A stretch of DNA of 61,189 nucleotides from the NCBI RefSeq assembly GCF_014202635.1, contig NZ_JACHHD010000014.1, forward strand, positions 1 through 61,189, read 5' to 3'. The notes beneath the pieces are model-generated. The model was not told the DNA's origin and did no database searches. It saw only the letters and a program-made list of their open reading frames with translations. This stretch comes from Faecalicoccus acidiformans (GTDB taxonomy: Bacteria; Bacillota_I; Bacilli_A; Erysipelotrichales; Erysipelotrichaceae). Shown here piece by piece: positions 45,451 through 53,455 of this stretch (the stretch's first letter is position 1; every line of letters starts with the position of its first letter). A program made the translations under genes and the position numbers.

Positions 45451-46046
45451 TCGGGATCATCGACTATGGCATGGGCAATCTGTACAGTGTCCAGAATGCC
45501 GTCAAAAAATTAGGTTTTGAAACGATCACGAGTTCGGATCCTAACGCTTTGGCAGTCTGTGATAAATTGATCTTGCCCGGGGTTGGAGCTTTTGGCGATA
45601 TGATGGAAAATATCCAGGCATCTGGACTTCATAATTTTATCAAAACATGGAAAAAACCTTTATTGGGCATTTGTTTAGGGATGCAGTCGTTTTATGAAAC
45701 GAGTGAAGAAAAAGGGATCCATCAGGGATTCGGGTTCTTGAAAGGTCATATTCGATTTATCGAAGATCCAAATGTGCGGATCCCGCATATTGGCTGGAAT
45801 GCCTTGGAGAAAAATCAGGATCATCCGATTTGGAACCATTGTTCTTCGCAAGTCTATGTCTATTATGTGCATTCTTACTATGCCAAAGACATGGATCCCC
45901 AGGATCTTGTCGGAGTTTCTGAGTATGGAAGGATGAAAATTCCAGGCCTCGTGATCAAAGATAATTGGATGGGATGTCAATTTCATCCGGAAAAGAGCGG
46001 CAAAGACGGACTGGAGATCTTACGTTACTTTTTGGAGGAATTTTAA
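45447..46046 (+). CDS. hisH: Imidazole glycerol phosphate synthase, glutaminase subunit
   Basis: A 199-residue class I glutamine amidotransferase that feeds ammonia to HisF. The nucleophile Cys lies in LLGICLGMQSF, and the His and Glu in CQFHPEKSG. It overlaps hisB by 4 bases. Confidence 0.96.
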   Translation: MIGIIDYGMGNLYSVQNAVKKLGFETITSSDPNALAVCDKLILPGVGAFGDMMENIQASGLHNFIKTWKKPLLGICLGMQSFYETSEEKGIHQGFGFLKGHIRFIEDPNVRIPHIGWNALEKNQDHPIWNHCSSQVYVYYVHSYYAKDMDPQDLVGVSEYGRMKIPGLVIKDNWMGCQFHPEKSGKDGLEILRYFLEEF

Positions 46047-46772
46047 ATGTTGATACTACCTGCCATTGATATCATTGACGGAAAACCCGTACGCCTTTAC
46101 CAGGGAGACTATGGGCAAAAAGAAGTGGTTGGCCAAAGTGTGCTCGAGATCGCCAAGACTTTTGTACAAGAAGGGGCCCAGTTTCTTCATATGGTCGATC
46201 TGGATGGGGCAAAATCGGGCAATAAAGAAAATGCCAAACTGATCTGTCAGGTGGCCCAAGAGATCCCGATTCCTGTCGAAGTCGGGGGCGGCATACGCAC
46301 TTTGAAAGATATTCAAATGTATCTGGAAGCCGGAATAGCACGCGTGATCTTAGGAACGGTGGCCTTATCGGATCCGGATCTGTTAAAAGAGGCCGTTCAG
46401 CAGTATTCCAATCAAATTGCGGTTGGGATCGATTGTAAAGAAGGAAAGGTCTGCGGATCCGGCTGGCTTTCTACGAGTACGATCGATTATTTGGATTTTG
46501 CGAAAGAAATGGAAGAAATCGGCGTACAGACGATCATCTTTACGGACATCTCCAAAGACGGCACGTTAGAAGGCCCCAACTTAGAAATGTTGAAAAAGCT
46601 CAAAGAAACCGTATCGATCCAGATCATTGCCTCCGGAGGCATCAAAGATCTAAGTCATATCAAAGCTTTAAGAGAATTGGGTGTGTATGGTGCTATTACC
46701 GGCAAGGCCATGTATGCACATACACTGGATCTCAAAGAGGCAATACAAGAAGGGAAGCGAGCTTCATGTTGA
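46047..46772 (+). CDS. hisA: ProFAR isomerase
   Basis: A 241-residue TIM-barrel enzyme that opens the ribose of ProFAR to PRFAR. Phosphate-binding signs are [10 protein letters not shown] and [10 protein letters not shown]; the catalytic Asp pair is in AIDIIDG near the start and TDISKDG in the second half. The ATG follows the hisH stop directly, behind TTGGAGGAA. Confidence 0.96.
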   Translation: MLILPAIDIIDGKPVRLYQGDYGQKEVVGQSVLEIAKTFVQEGAQFLHMVDLDGAKSGNKENAKLICQVAQEIPIPVEVGGGIRTLKDIQMYLEAGIARVILGTVALSDPDLLKEAVQQYSNQIAVGIDCKEGKVCGSGWLSTSTIDYLDFAKEMEEIGVQTIIFTDISKDGTLEGPNLEMLKKLKETVSIQIIASGGIKDLSHIKALRELGVYGAITGKAMYAHTLDLKEAIQEGKRASC

Positions 46773-47527
46773 CCAAACGAATCATTCCTTGTTTAGATGT
46801 CAAAGATGGCAAGGTTGTCAAAGGAATCAATTTTGTCGGACTCAAAGAAGTGGGCGATCCAGTCACATTAGCCAAAGAGTATTATGAACAAGGAGCCGAT
46901 GAACTTGTCTTTTTGGATATCACGGCAACGCATGAACAAAGAGATACGATGGTCCAGGTTGTCCAGGAGGTGGCCTCTGAGATCTATATGCCTTTTACGG
47001 TCGGCGGCGGACTTCGCTCCATTGAAGATATCAAACGGATGCTTCGGGCGGGAGCCGATAAAGTCAGTTTAAATTCGGCGGCCGTCAAAGATCCCGATCT
47101 GATTGCCCAGGGAGCCCAGATCTTTGGAAATCAATGTATTGTTTTAGCGGTTGATGCCAAAAAACGCGACGATGGCTCCGGCTGGAATGTCGTGATCCAC
47201 GGTGGCCGTATCGATACCGGAATGGATCTGTTAGAATGGGTCCAAAAAGGAGTAGAACTGGGAGCTGGCGAAATCCTGTTGACATCGATGGATACCGATG
47301 GGGTGAAACAAGGCTATGATCTGGAGATGTTGGAGGCGGTCCGCCAGGTGGTCAATGTGCCTATCATCGCTTCGGGCGGTTGCGGCTCCTTAGACCATTT
47401 TGCCCAAGTCTTTGAAAAAGATTGTGCGGATGCAGCCCTTGCCGCCAGCCTTTTCCATTATGGAGAATTGCGCGTACAAGATGTGAAGATGTATTTAAAA
47501 CAGAAAGGGATCCCGGTGCGTTTATGA
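46766..47527 (+). CDS. hisF: Imidazole glycerol phosphate synthase, cyclase subunit
   Basis: A 253-residue TIM barrel that, with HisH, makes imidazole glycerol phosphate and AICAR. Signs are [37 protein letters not shown] and [13 protein letters not shown]. It overlaps hisA by 7 bases. Confidence 0.97.
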   Translation: MLTKRIIPCLDVKDGKVVKGINFVGLKEVGDPVTLAKEYYEQGADELVFLDITATHEQRDTMVQVVQEVASEIYMPFTVGGGLRSIEDIKRMLRAGADKVSLNSAAVKDPDLIAQGAQIFGNQCIVLAVDAKKRDDGSGWNVVIHGGRIDTGMDLLEWVQKGVELGAGEILLTSMDTDGVKQGYDLEMLEAVRQVVNVPIIASGGCGSLDHFAQVFEKDCADAALAASLFHYGELRVQDVKMYLKQKGIPVRL

Positions 47528-47853
47528 TCAAACTTGATTTTTTAAAACAAGGAGGCTTAATTCCTTGTATCGTTCAAGAAGAAAAGACCAATGAGGTCTT
47601 AATGTTGGCGTATATGAATGAAGAAAGCCTGGAAAAAACAATCGAGACCGGGTTGGCGACATATTGGTCTCGTTCCCGAAATGAACTCTGGGTCAAAGGA
47701 GAAACCAGCGGACACGTCCAGCACGTAAGTCAGATCTTGGTGGATTGTGATCAGGATACGCTTTTGATCAAGGTCCGACAAGAAGGGGCCGCCTGCCATA
47801 CGGGAAAACATTCTTGTTTTTATCGCACGATCCAGGGAAAGGAGATCCTATGA
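47524..47853 (+). CDS. hisI: Phosphoribosyl-AMP cyclohydrolase
   Basis: A 109-residue stand-alone cyclohydrolase that opens the purine ring of PR-AMP. Signs are [43 protein letters not shown] and the zinc cysteines in [13 protein letters not shown]. The ATG overlaps the hisF stop; the frame is also open upstream, but inside hisF. Confidence 0.96.
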   Translation: MIKLDFLKQGGLIPCIVQEEKTNEVLMLAYMNEESLEKTIETGLATYWSRSRNELWVKGETSGHVQHVSQILVDCDQDTLLIKVRQEGAACHTGKHSCFYRTIQGKEIL

Positions 47854-48173
47854 ATGAATTTGAACAGCTCTACCAGACAGTACTAGAGCGTAAAGAACAT
47901 CCGGAAGAAGGAAGCTATACCAGCTATCTTTATGAAAAAGGGCTGGAGAAGATCTTGAAAAAGGTCGGGGAAGAAAACACAGAAGTTATCATCGCGGCCT
48001 TATCCCAAAAGAATGAAGATCTCATCAATGAACTGGGCGATCTTTTTTATCATCTCTTTGTCTTGATGGTGGAAAAAGGGGTCACACTTTCCGAAGTGCA
48101 GGAAGAATTGGCGCGTCGTTCGCAGAAAAAACATAATTTAAAGGCAGAAAGAAAGCCAATCACAAACTATTAA
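47850..48173 (+). CDS. hisE: Phosphoribosyl-ATP pyrophosphatase
   Basis: A 107-residue all-helical MazG-like enzyme that cuts PR-ATP to PR-AMP. Signs are [21 protein letters not shown] and [14 protein letters not shown], with the Glu/Asp metal site. It is the last gene of the operon and overlaps hisI by 4 bases. No histidinol-phosphatase gene is in the operon. Confidence 0.95.
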   Translation: MNEFEQLYQTVLERKEHPEEGSYTSYLYEKGLEKILKKVGEENTEVIIAALSQKNEDLINELGDLFYHLFVLMVEKGVTLSEVQEELARRSQKKHNLKAERKPITNY

Positions 48174-48221
48174 AACCAAAAAAGCCAGTATCATGACCGA
48201 ACAATCCAGATGGCTTGTATA

Positions 48222-48248
48222 AGTGAGATCTTGTGTTATGATACAAGT
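48222..48248 (+). promoter_or_regulatory. Promoter of small RNA copy 1
   Basis: TATGAT (48237-48242) lies 6 bases before the conserved first base of the RNA; a weak TTGTAT is 16 bases farther up. The second RNA copy has a -10 box (TATACT) at the same distance. Confidence 0.5.
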
Positions 48249-48437
48249 GAACAAAGGGTTGATAACTTAGAGATGGTCTAAGTTTGATAGAAAATCCATG
48301 GTGATCTGAAAAAAAAGGAAAATAAAAGAAGAAAAAAAGCAGATCGAAAAAGCTATGGTAAAAAGGAATCCAAAGATGAACCTTGGAAAAAACAATAATG
48401 AAAAAGCGAAAGGTTCGGAGATTGGATTCTTTTTTTG
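48249..48437 (+). ncRNA. Candidate structured small RNA, copy 1
   Basis: A gene-free stretch with three paired regions: AACTTAGA / TCTAAGTT with a 5-base loop (48264-48284), CCATGG...GATCTG / CAGATC...CTATGG (48296-48358), and a long terminator stem with GGAATCC...AACCTT / AAGGTT...GGATTC and T's (about 48363-48437). The first 50 bases are about 90% identical to the RNA at 50196. The later stems differ in sequence but still pair. I recognise no known RNA class. It converges on a minus-strand operon. Confidence 0.6.
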
Positions 48438-48440
48438 TGC

Positions 48441-48986
48441 TTAAAGCAGACGGTTTTTGAAAGAGGATGGCAAACGTTCTGTCACGCGTTGAGTGATCCA
48501 TAGCCCCAGCAAGCGGTCGGCATAATCGGTGATCCCCTGTACAATAAAACAACTCAGCATCAGTCCTAAAGGTGTCTTGGCGAGGATCTGTACGAAAATC
48601 GTCATTCCTGAAGAAGTCAATCCTCCAAAAAGAAAAGCCGTGATGCAGGCGCTGACAAGCGAGGTCGGCAAAGAAACAAGAAGAGCAAATAAGAATAAGT
48701 TCATGCGCGGCTTTTTTTCAAAGATCAGACCAGTGATCAGACCCAATAAAATACCAACAGGAGCATAGTACAAAGCATAGATGTCGCTTGTCATTCCAAG
48801 GATCAATCCGCTGAGAAGATTGGGCAACATTCCGTAGACCGGGCCGCATAAACTGGCAGTTAAGAAAGTGCCGATGCTGTCGAAATAGAGGGGAAGATGT
48901 AGCCATAAGGCAATATTGGCTCCTACGATATTGATCACGATCGCCAGTGCAACCATGCAGATAGAAAAAGGGCGAAATTTAGTCAT
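48441..48986 (-). CDS. ECF transporter S-component, possibly for a nucleobase/queuosine precursor
   Basis: A 181-residue membrane protein with about six helices: LPLYFDSIGTFLTASLCGPVYG and LGLITGLIFE fit the ECF S-component fold. It overlaps the upstream nucleoside hydrolase gene by 8 bases, and GGAGG precedes its ATG. A nucleoside hydrolase plus S-component pair is the arrangement of queuosine salvage (QueK and QrtT) described in Clostridioides difficile. That substrate is inferred, and another purine or pyrimidine derivative is possible. Confidence 0.75.
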   Translation of the reverse strand: MTKFRPFSICMVALAIVINIVGANIALWLHLPLYFDSIGTFLTASLCGPVYGMLPNLLSGLILGMTSDIYALYYAPVGILLGLITGLIFEKKPRMNLFLFALLVSLPTSLVSACITAFLFGGLTSSGMTIFVQILAKTPLGLMLSCFIVQGITDYADRLLGLWITQRVTERLPSSFKNRLL

Positions 48987-49968
48987 GGGAATCCTCCTTG
49001 AGAAGTGCCGGTAAACGCAGTAGTTCTTCCGTTTTTTTGTTTAGGATCGTCGAAAGAAAGAGTTCAAAGAATCCTAAAACATTCACTTTTGTTAAGATAT
49101 AGGCATTGGGTTTGTGGCGATAAAAATCATAGGCATCGACCACACTTTGACCGCGACACAGCCCATCTGTCTCTATTTGGACATACGATAAAAATCCTTC
49201 ACAGAGATCGGGTTTCAATAAATAAGCAATCGCCAAAGGATCGTTGATGACGCATCCGATCAGATTTTCTTGTTTGAGATGGAACTCAAAATAAAACTTT
49301 GTGATCTTTTCGATGAAATCTCCTTCTTTTGGATCTAATTCTGTGATGTAGGCTAGTATTTCAGGAGTCAGAACGATTTTGCGGGTGACATCCAAGCCGA
49401 CCATATGAAGAATTCGATTGGTTTGATCACAAGTCTCAAAGACAAGCCTGGCGGCTTCGGGATCTTCCCAGTAATTGTATTCGGCAACCGGTGAACAGTT
49501 GCCTTGGGCTTTGTAGCTGCCGCCCATGGAAATGAGCTGATCAATGGATCGAAAGGCCTCCAAATCTTGTTGGATCAGCTGGGCAAGATTTGTTAAAGGG
49601 CCAATCGCAATCACCGAGCATTTTTCTTTTTTGAGGGTTCGTGATAGAAAAGAAAGAGCACTTTCTTCTTGAAAGTAGTCGGGGATCGGCTCTAAAAAAC
49701 TTTCTCCTAAACCGTCGCTTCCATGGGTATCGAGGGCATTGACAAATTCTTTTTTTAGCGGTTGAGAAGCTCCGCAATAGACAGGGATATCTAGACGATG
49801 AATATGAGCTAATATCTTTTTTGCGTTTTCAAAACCCATCTCTACGGGTGAATTGCCGGCCACAATTGTGATGCCTAAAACTTCGATCTTGGAAGATAAT
49901 AGAGAAAAGAGGATGGCCAGACTATCGTCAATCCCCGGATCACAATCGATGATGATTTTTTGAGACAT
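48979..49968 (-). CDS. Nucleoside hydrolase, IunH family (QueK-like candidate)
   Basis: A 329-residue hydrolase that splits the base from a ribonucleoside. The family's calcium site is IIIDCDPGIDDSLAILF near the N-terminus, and IAIGPLTNLA is also typical. The family acts on inosine, uridine and other nucleosides; its neighbour, an ECF S-component, suggests salvage of an imported nucleoside, perhaps queuosine. The ATG at 49968 is chosen because AAGGAAAAGAAAG precedes it; 26 more codons are open upstream but run through a terminator hairpin. Confidence 0.85.
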   Translation of the reverse strand: MSQKIIIDCDPGIDDSLAILFSLLSSKIEVLGITIVAGNSPVEMGFENAKKILAHIHRLDIPVYCGASQPLKKEFVNALDTHGSDGLGESFLEPIPDYFQEESALSFLSRTLKKEKCSVIAIGPLTNLAQLIQQDLEAFRSIDQLISMGGSYKAQGNCSPVAEYNYWEDPEAARLVFETCDQTNRILHMVGLDVTRKIVLTPEILAYITELDPKEGDFIEKITKFYFEFHLKQENLIGCVINDPLAIAYLLKPDLCEGFLSYVQIETDGLCRGQSVVDAYDFYRHKPNAYILTKVNVLGFFELFLSTILNKKTEELLRLPALLKEDSHD

Positions 49969-49988
49969 AACTTTCTTTTCCTTTCTAT

Positions 49989-50023
49989 AAAAAAAGTGCC
50001 TTGCCCGATCATAGACAAAGCAC
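49989..50023 (-). terminator. Leader terminator (attenuator) before the nucleoside hydrolase gene
   Basis: On the minus strand GTGCTTTG and CAAGGCAC form a hairpin followed by seven T's. It lies inside the roughly 80-base leader, between the promoter (TATAAT at 50060-50055) and the start codon. Upstream, ATAACTTTTTTCTTTT could pair with AAAAGAAAGTTAT around the start codon. This looks like a switchable attenuator; no known aptamer was recognised. Confidence 0.6.
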
Positions 50024-50054
50024 GATAAAAGAAAAAAGTTATCCATTGCCTATT

Positions 50055-50083
50055 ATTATACTGGGAGAGCAAGAAACCAGTTG
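50055..50083 (-). promoter_or_regulatory. Promoter of nucleoside hydrolase operon
   Basis: TATAAT at 50060-50055 on the minus strand. The -35 region is weak. The transcript would start near 50048 and include the attenuator. Confidence 0.5.
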
Positions 50084-50195
50084 TTCATGTTATAACATAG
50101 AAAGAAGATCTTGACAATAGACGATTTTTTCCAAATATCTTTCCGCTTTTTCCACAGAAGCCAACCTTTGAAAAATATTATGATATACTGTAAAC

Positions 50196-50410
50196 GAACA
50201 AAGGGATGATAACTTAGAGAAGATCTAAGTTAGATAGAAAGCCATAAGACCAAAGAAGGCAAATCAAAAAAACAAAGAAGACATCCTAGAGGAAAGGGTG
50301 AAGAAAAAAGGTCTTATGGAACAGAAAAAGAAAAGAGTTCATCAAGACCCGCTAAGCAAACAATAAAGAAGGTTAGAAAGGGATCGATTAAGATGAGCTC
50401 TTTTCTTTTG
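50196..50410 (+). ncRNA. Candidate structured small RNA, copy 2
   Basis: Second copy of the RNA at 48249. It shares GAACAAAGGG, the AACTTAGA / TCTAAGTT hairpin (50211-50231) and GATAGAAA. Then comes a perfect 10-base stem CCATAAGACC / GGTCTTATGG (50242-50319) and a terminator stem whose 18-base arms (50326-50343 and 50392-50409) pair at 17 of 18 positions and end in TTTTCTTTT. TATACT lies 6 bases before the first base. It ends at the stop codon of the minus-strand ZIP gene. Confidence 0.62.
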
Positions 50411-50412
50411 GC

Positions 50413-51192
50413 TTATCCTAAGGCAACATCCAAGATCATCATCAACACAAAGCCAATTCCGACCCCGATTGTGGAAATGTTCGAATGTTGACCGCTTTGG
50501 GCCTCCGGGATCAGTTCTTCGACAACGACATAGATCATGGCTCCGGCCGCAAAGGATAAAAGATAGGGAAGAATCGGCGTCAGGACCGCTGTCAGCCGCA
50601 TCGTCAACAAGGCCCCTAAAGGTTCCACGATGCCCGAAAGTGTTCCATACGCAAAAGCGCGCAGGCGGGAACATCCTTGGGTTTTTAATGGTAAAGAGAC
50701 AATCGCTCCTTCCGGGAAGTTTTGAATCATGATCCCAATAGACAACGCAAATGCTCCGGCCAGCGTGACGATGCCTTCTTGCGAAAGCATGCCCGCAAAG
50801 ACCACCCCGACTGCCATCCCTTCGGGGATGTTGTGCAAGGTGATGGCCAAGACCATCTTGGTGGAGTTTTTGAGAGAAGAGGGCAAACCTTCGGGCTGAT
50901 CGGTGTTCAAATGCAGGTGAGGGATCAGGGTATCTAAAAGCAATAAAAAGAAGATTCCGCCTAAAAAGCCGACGGCTGCCGGAATCCAGGCGATGACCGA
51001 TTGGGTCTTTGCCATTTCTAAGGAAGGAACGATCAAAGACCAGATCGATGCCGCTATCATGACACCGGAGGCAAACCCTAATAATAATTTTTCAAGCCGT
51101 TTATGCATCTGGTGTTTAAAGAAAAAGACCATGGCTGAACCTAGCAGAGTTCCTAAAAACGGCAATAAGAGTCCTATCGCAATTGTTTCCAT
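50413..51192 (-). CDS. ZIP-family metal transporter
   Basis: A 259-residue membrane protein with about eight helices. The metal-site motifs HNIPEGMAVG and QNFPEGAIVS are those of ZIP transporters (ZupT-like), which import zinc, iron or manganese. No ribosome site is seen: TATGAT ends 11 bases before the ATG, so the leader would be very short. Its end meets the terminator of the second small RNA. Confidence 0.92.
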   Translation of the reverse strand: METIAIGLLLPFLGTLLGSAMVFFFKHQMHKRLEKLLLGFASGVMIAASIWSLIVPSLEMAKTQSVIAWIPAAVGFLGGIFFLLLLDTLIPHLHLNTDQPEGLPSSLKNSTKMVLAITLHNIPEGMAVGVVFAGMLSQEGIVTLAGAFALSIGIMIQNFPEGAIVSLPLKTQGCSRLRAFAYGTLSGIVEPLGALLTMRLTAVLTPILPYLLSFAAGAMIYVVVEELIPEAQSGQHSNISTIGVGIGFVLMMILDVALG

Positions 51193-51273
51193 ATTACCAA
51201 TCTATCATATCTTGTTTCAAAATGCTTGTTGAAAGCTCTCGATTGTATTAGCGTTTTGTCTATAGAACAGCTG

Positions 51274-51290
51274 TGGTATAATCTATATCG
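51274..51290 (+). promoter_or_regulatory. Extended -10 promoter just before murI
   Basis: TGGTATAAT (TATAAT at 51277-51282) ends 8 bases before the ATG at 51291, leaving a leader of zero to two bases. A TTTGTC-like -35 is 16 bases upstream. No ribosome site is present. Confidence 0.55.
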
Positions 51291-52082
51291 ATGAAAGAAA
51301 TGAATTTGTTTAAAGAAAATCCCATCGGTGTCTTCGATTCGGGCTTGGGCGGTATCAGTGTCTTGCATACGATCCAGAACCTGATGCCTAAAGAGGATCT
51401 GATCTATTTTGGAGATTCTAAATACAATCCGTATGGAACGAAGACGAAAAGCGAGATCACAAAGCGTTGCATAGAAATCTGTGATCATCTGATGGAAAGA
51501 GGCTGCAAGGCTATCGTGATCGCCTGCAATACGGCAACCAGTGCCTGTGTTCCGCTATTAAGAGAGCGGTATCCGGTGGATATCATCGGCATGGAGCCGG
51601 CCTTAAAAGTAGCTTGTTCTTTAGGTGAAAATCAGACGGTTGCTGTCTGGGCCACGCACTTTACATTGGTTGAAGAAAAGTTTGCGCATTTGATGGAGCG
51701 CTTTGATCAGGAACATCGGATTGTCAAGGTTGCTTGCCCTAAACTGGTTCAACTTGTGGAAGAGGATCGGCTGGATCAGAAAGAAACGATCCAGAAAGTT
51801 TTACAAGGCTATATTGAACAGGGGCCGATGGATTCACTAAACAGTATCGTTTTGGGCTGTACCCATTTTGTGTTTTTCAAAGAACAGCTTCAGTCGATTC
51901 TTCCGGCTTCTGTCTCTTTGGTTGATGGAAATCTGGGCACAGCGATGCATCTGCAGGAATTGTTAAAGGAAAAGGAACTCTTGAATGAGCATGGGGGTTC
52001 TTTGATCTTGTTTGAAAATACATTAGAAGAAAAAATCGAACTTTCCAAGAGATTGTTTCAAAAAATAGGAGGTATGTTATGA
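51291..52082 (+). CDS. murI: Glutamate racemase
   Basis: Makes D-glutamate for peptidoglycan. It is 263 residues with IGVFDSGLGGISVL, catalytic Cys in VIACNTATSA and in LGCTHFVFF, and the GDSKYNPYG strand. The leader appears very short or absent. It overlaps the aminopeptidase gene by 4 bases. Confidence 0.96.
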   Translation: MKEMNLFKENPIGVFDSGLGGISVLHTIQNLMPKEDLIYFGDSKYNPYGTKTKSEITKRCIEICDHLMERGCKAIVIACNTATSACVPLLRERYPVDIIGMEPALKVACSLGENQTVAVWATHFTLVEEKFAHLMERFDQEHRIVKVACPKLVQLVEEDRLDQKETIQKVLQGYIEQGPMDSLNSIVLGCTHFVFFKEQLQSILPASVSLVDGNLGTAMHLQELLKEKELLNEHGGSLILFENTLEEKIELSKRLFQKIGGML

Positions 52083-53455
52083 AAAACGCATGGATCCAAT
52101 ATGATCAAGAACAGGTCCAAAAAGTCTTTTCTTTCAATGAAGACTATATGAACTGGATCACAAAAGCGAAGACGGAGCGTCTTTTTGTCCAAGATGCACT
52201 TGCCTTGGCTAAGCAGAAGGGCTATCAGGATCTTAAGGATGTTATCTGTCAACAGAAAACCTTGAAGCCTGGGGACAAGGTGTATATGAATCAGATGAAT
52301 AAATCGCTTGTCTTGATGAACATTGGAACAAAACCGCTCGAACAGGGAATGAATATTCTGGGGGCGCATATTGATTCGCCGCGTCTGGATGTCAAACCCA
52401 ATCCCCTTTATGAAGACGGAAATCTGGCTATGCTGGATCTGCACTATTACGGGGGAATCAAAAAGTACCAGTGGGTCACAGTTCCTTTGGCGCTTTTGGG
52501 CGTGGTTTGTTTAAAGGATGGAACGACTTTGGAAATCTCGATCGGAACCAAACCTGGAGAACCGGTGTTTGTGGTCAGTGATCTTTTGATCCATCTGTCG
52601 CAAGAGCGTATGAAAGAGAATGCGGAAAAGGTGATTCCGGGAGAAAACTTAAATTTAACTTTTGGAAATATTCCCTTACAGAATGAAGAAAAAGAATCGA
52701 TCAAAAAGAATTGTTTACAGATCTTAGAAAAGCGTTACGGATTTACAGAAGAAGATTTCTTTAGTGCGGAATTGGAGCTTGTTCCGGCCGATGCTGCCCG
52801 AAGCTGTGGTCTGGATGAAAGCATGGTCATTGGCTATGGACAAGATGATCGTGTTTGTGCCTATACTTCGCTGATGGCCCAGCTGGATTGTGAAAATGTT
52901 GAAAGAACCAGTGTGACTTTGTTGGTGGATAAAGAGGAAGTGGGCTCGCAGGGCGCTACCGGTATGCATTCGCAATTCTTTGAAAACTTTGTTCGTGAAG
53001 TTTTGTATGCGATGCAAGAAACGGAAGAGAGAACGTTGCGTCGAGCTCTGATGAATTCTTGTATGTTGTCCAGCGATGTAACGGCAGGGCATGATCCAAA
53101 TTATCCGGAAGCAAGTTCCCCAAATAATCAGGCTTATTTGGGTGCTGGTGTGGCAATCTTAAAATATGTCGGATCCAGAGGAAAATCTGGCAGCAATGAT
53201 GCGAATGCAGAGTATCTGGCAAAACTTCGCCGGATCATGGAAAAAGAGAAAGTCCAGGTACAATGTGTGGAACTGGGAAAAGTGGACTTGGGTGGCGGAG
53301 GAACGATCTCCTATATCTTAGCCAACTATGGAATGCAGGTTGTGGACTTTGGTGTACCGGTACTGAATATGCATTCACCGTTTGAGGTGACTTCTAAAGC
53401 GGATGTCTATGAAGCGTATAAGGGGTATAAAGCTTTCTTAGGCGCTATGGAATAA
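52079..53455 (+). CDS. M18-family aminopeptidase
   Basis: A 458-residue zinc aminopeptidase that removes N-terminal, often acidic, residues from peptides. Metal-site regions are GAHIDSPRLDVKP, the YGGIKKYQW strand, DDRVCAYTSL, DKEEVGSQGATGMHS and NMHSPFEVTSKAD. It is coupled to murI (ATGA overlap, with GGAGG upstream) and precedes a HAD phosphatase gene. Confidence 0.93.
   Translation: MKNAWIQYDQEQVQKVFSFNEDYMNWITKAKTERLFVQDALALAKQKGYQDLKDVICQQKTLKPGDKVYMNQMNKSLVLMNIGTKPLEQGMNILGAHIDSPRLDVKPNPLYEDGNLAMLDLHYYGGIKKYQWVTVPLALLGVVCLKDGTTLEISIGTKPGEPVFVVSDLLIHLSQERMKENAEKVIPGENLNLTFGNIPLQNEEKESIKKNCLQILEKRYGFTEEDFFSAELELVPADAARSCGLDESMVIGYGQDDRVCAYTSLMAQLDCENVERTSVTLLVDKEEVGSQGATGMHSQFFENFVREVLYAMQETEERTLRRALMNSCMLSSDVTAGHDPNYPEASSPNNQAYLGAGVAILKYVGSRGKSGSNDANAEYLAKLRRIMEKEKVQVQCVELGKVDLGGGGTISYILANYGMQVVDFGVPVLNMHSPFEVTSKADVYEAYKGYKAFLGAME

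Noticed and set aside
48181-48222. AAGCCA...TGGCTT after hisE as a strong his terminator
   Set aside because: The stem is short with a large loop and no T-run, so I could not support it as an intrinsic terminator.
50206-50217. A tiny frame ATG-ATA-ACT-TAG in small RNA copy 2 (TTG start in copy 1) after AAAGGG
   Set aside because: There is no space between AAAGGG and the start codon, and the conserved bases are explained by the hairpin.
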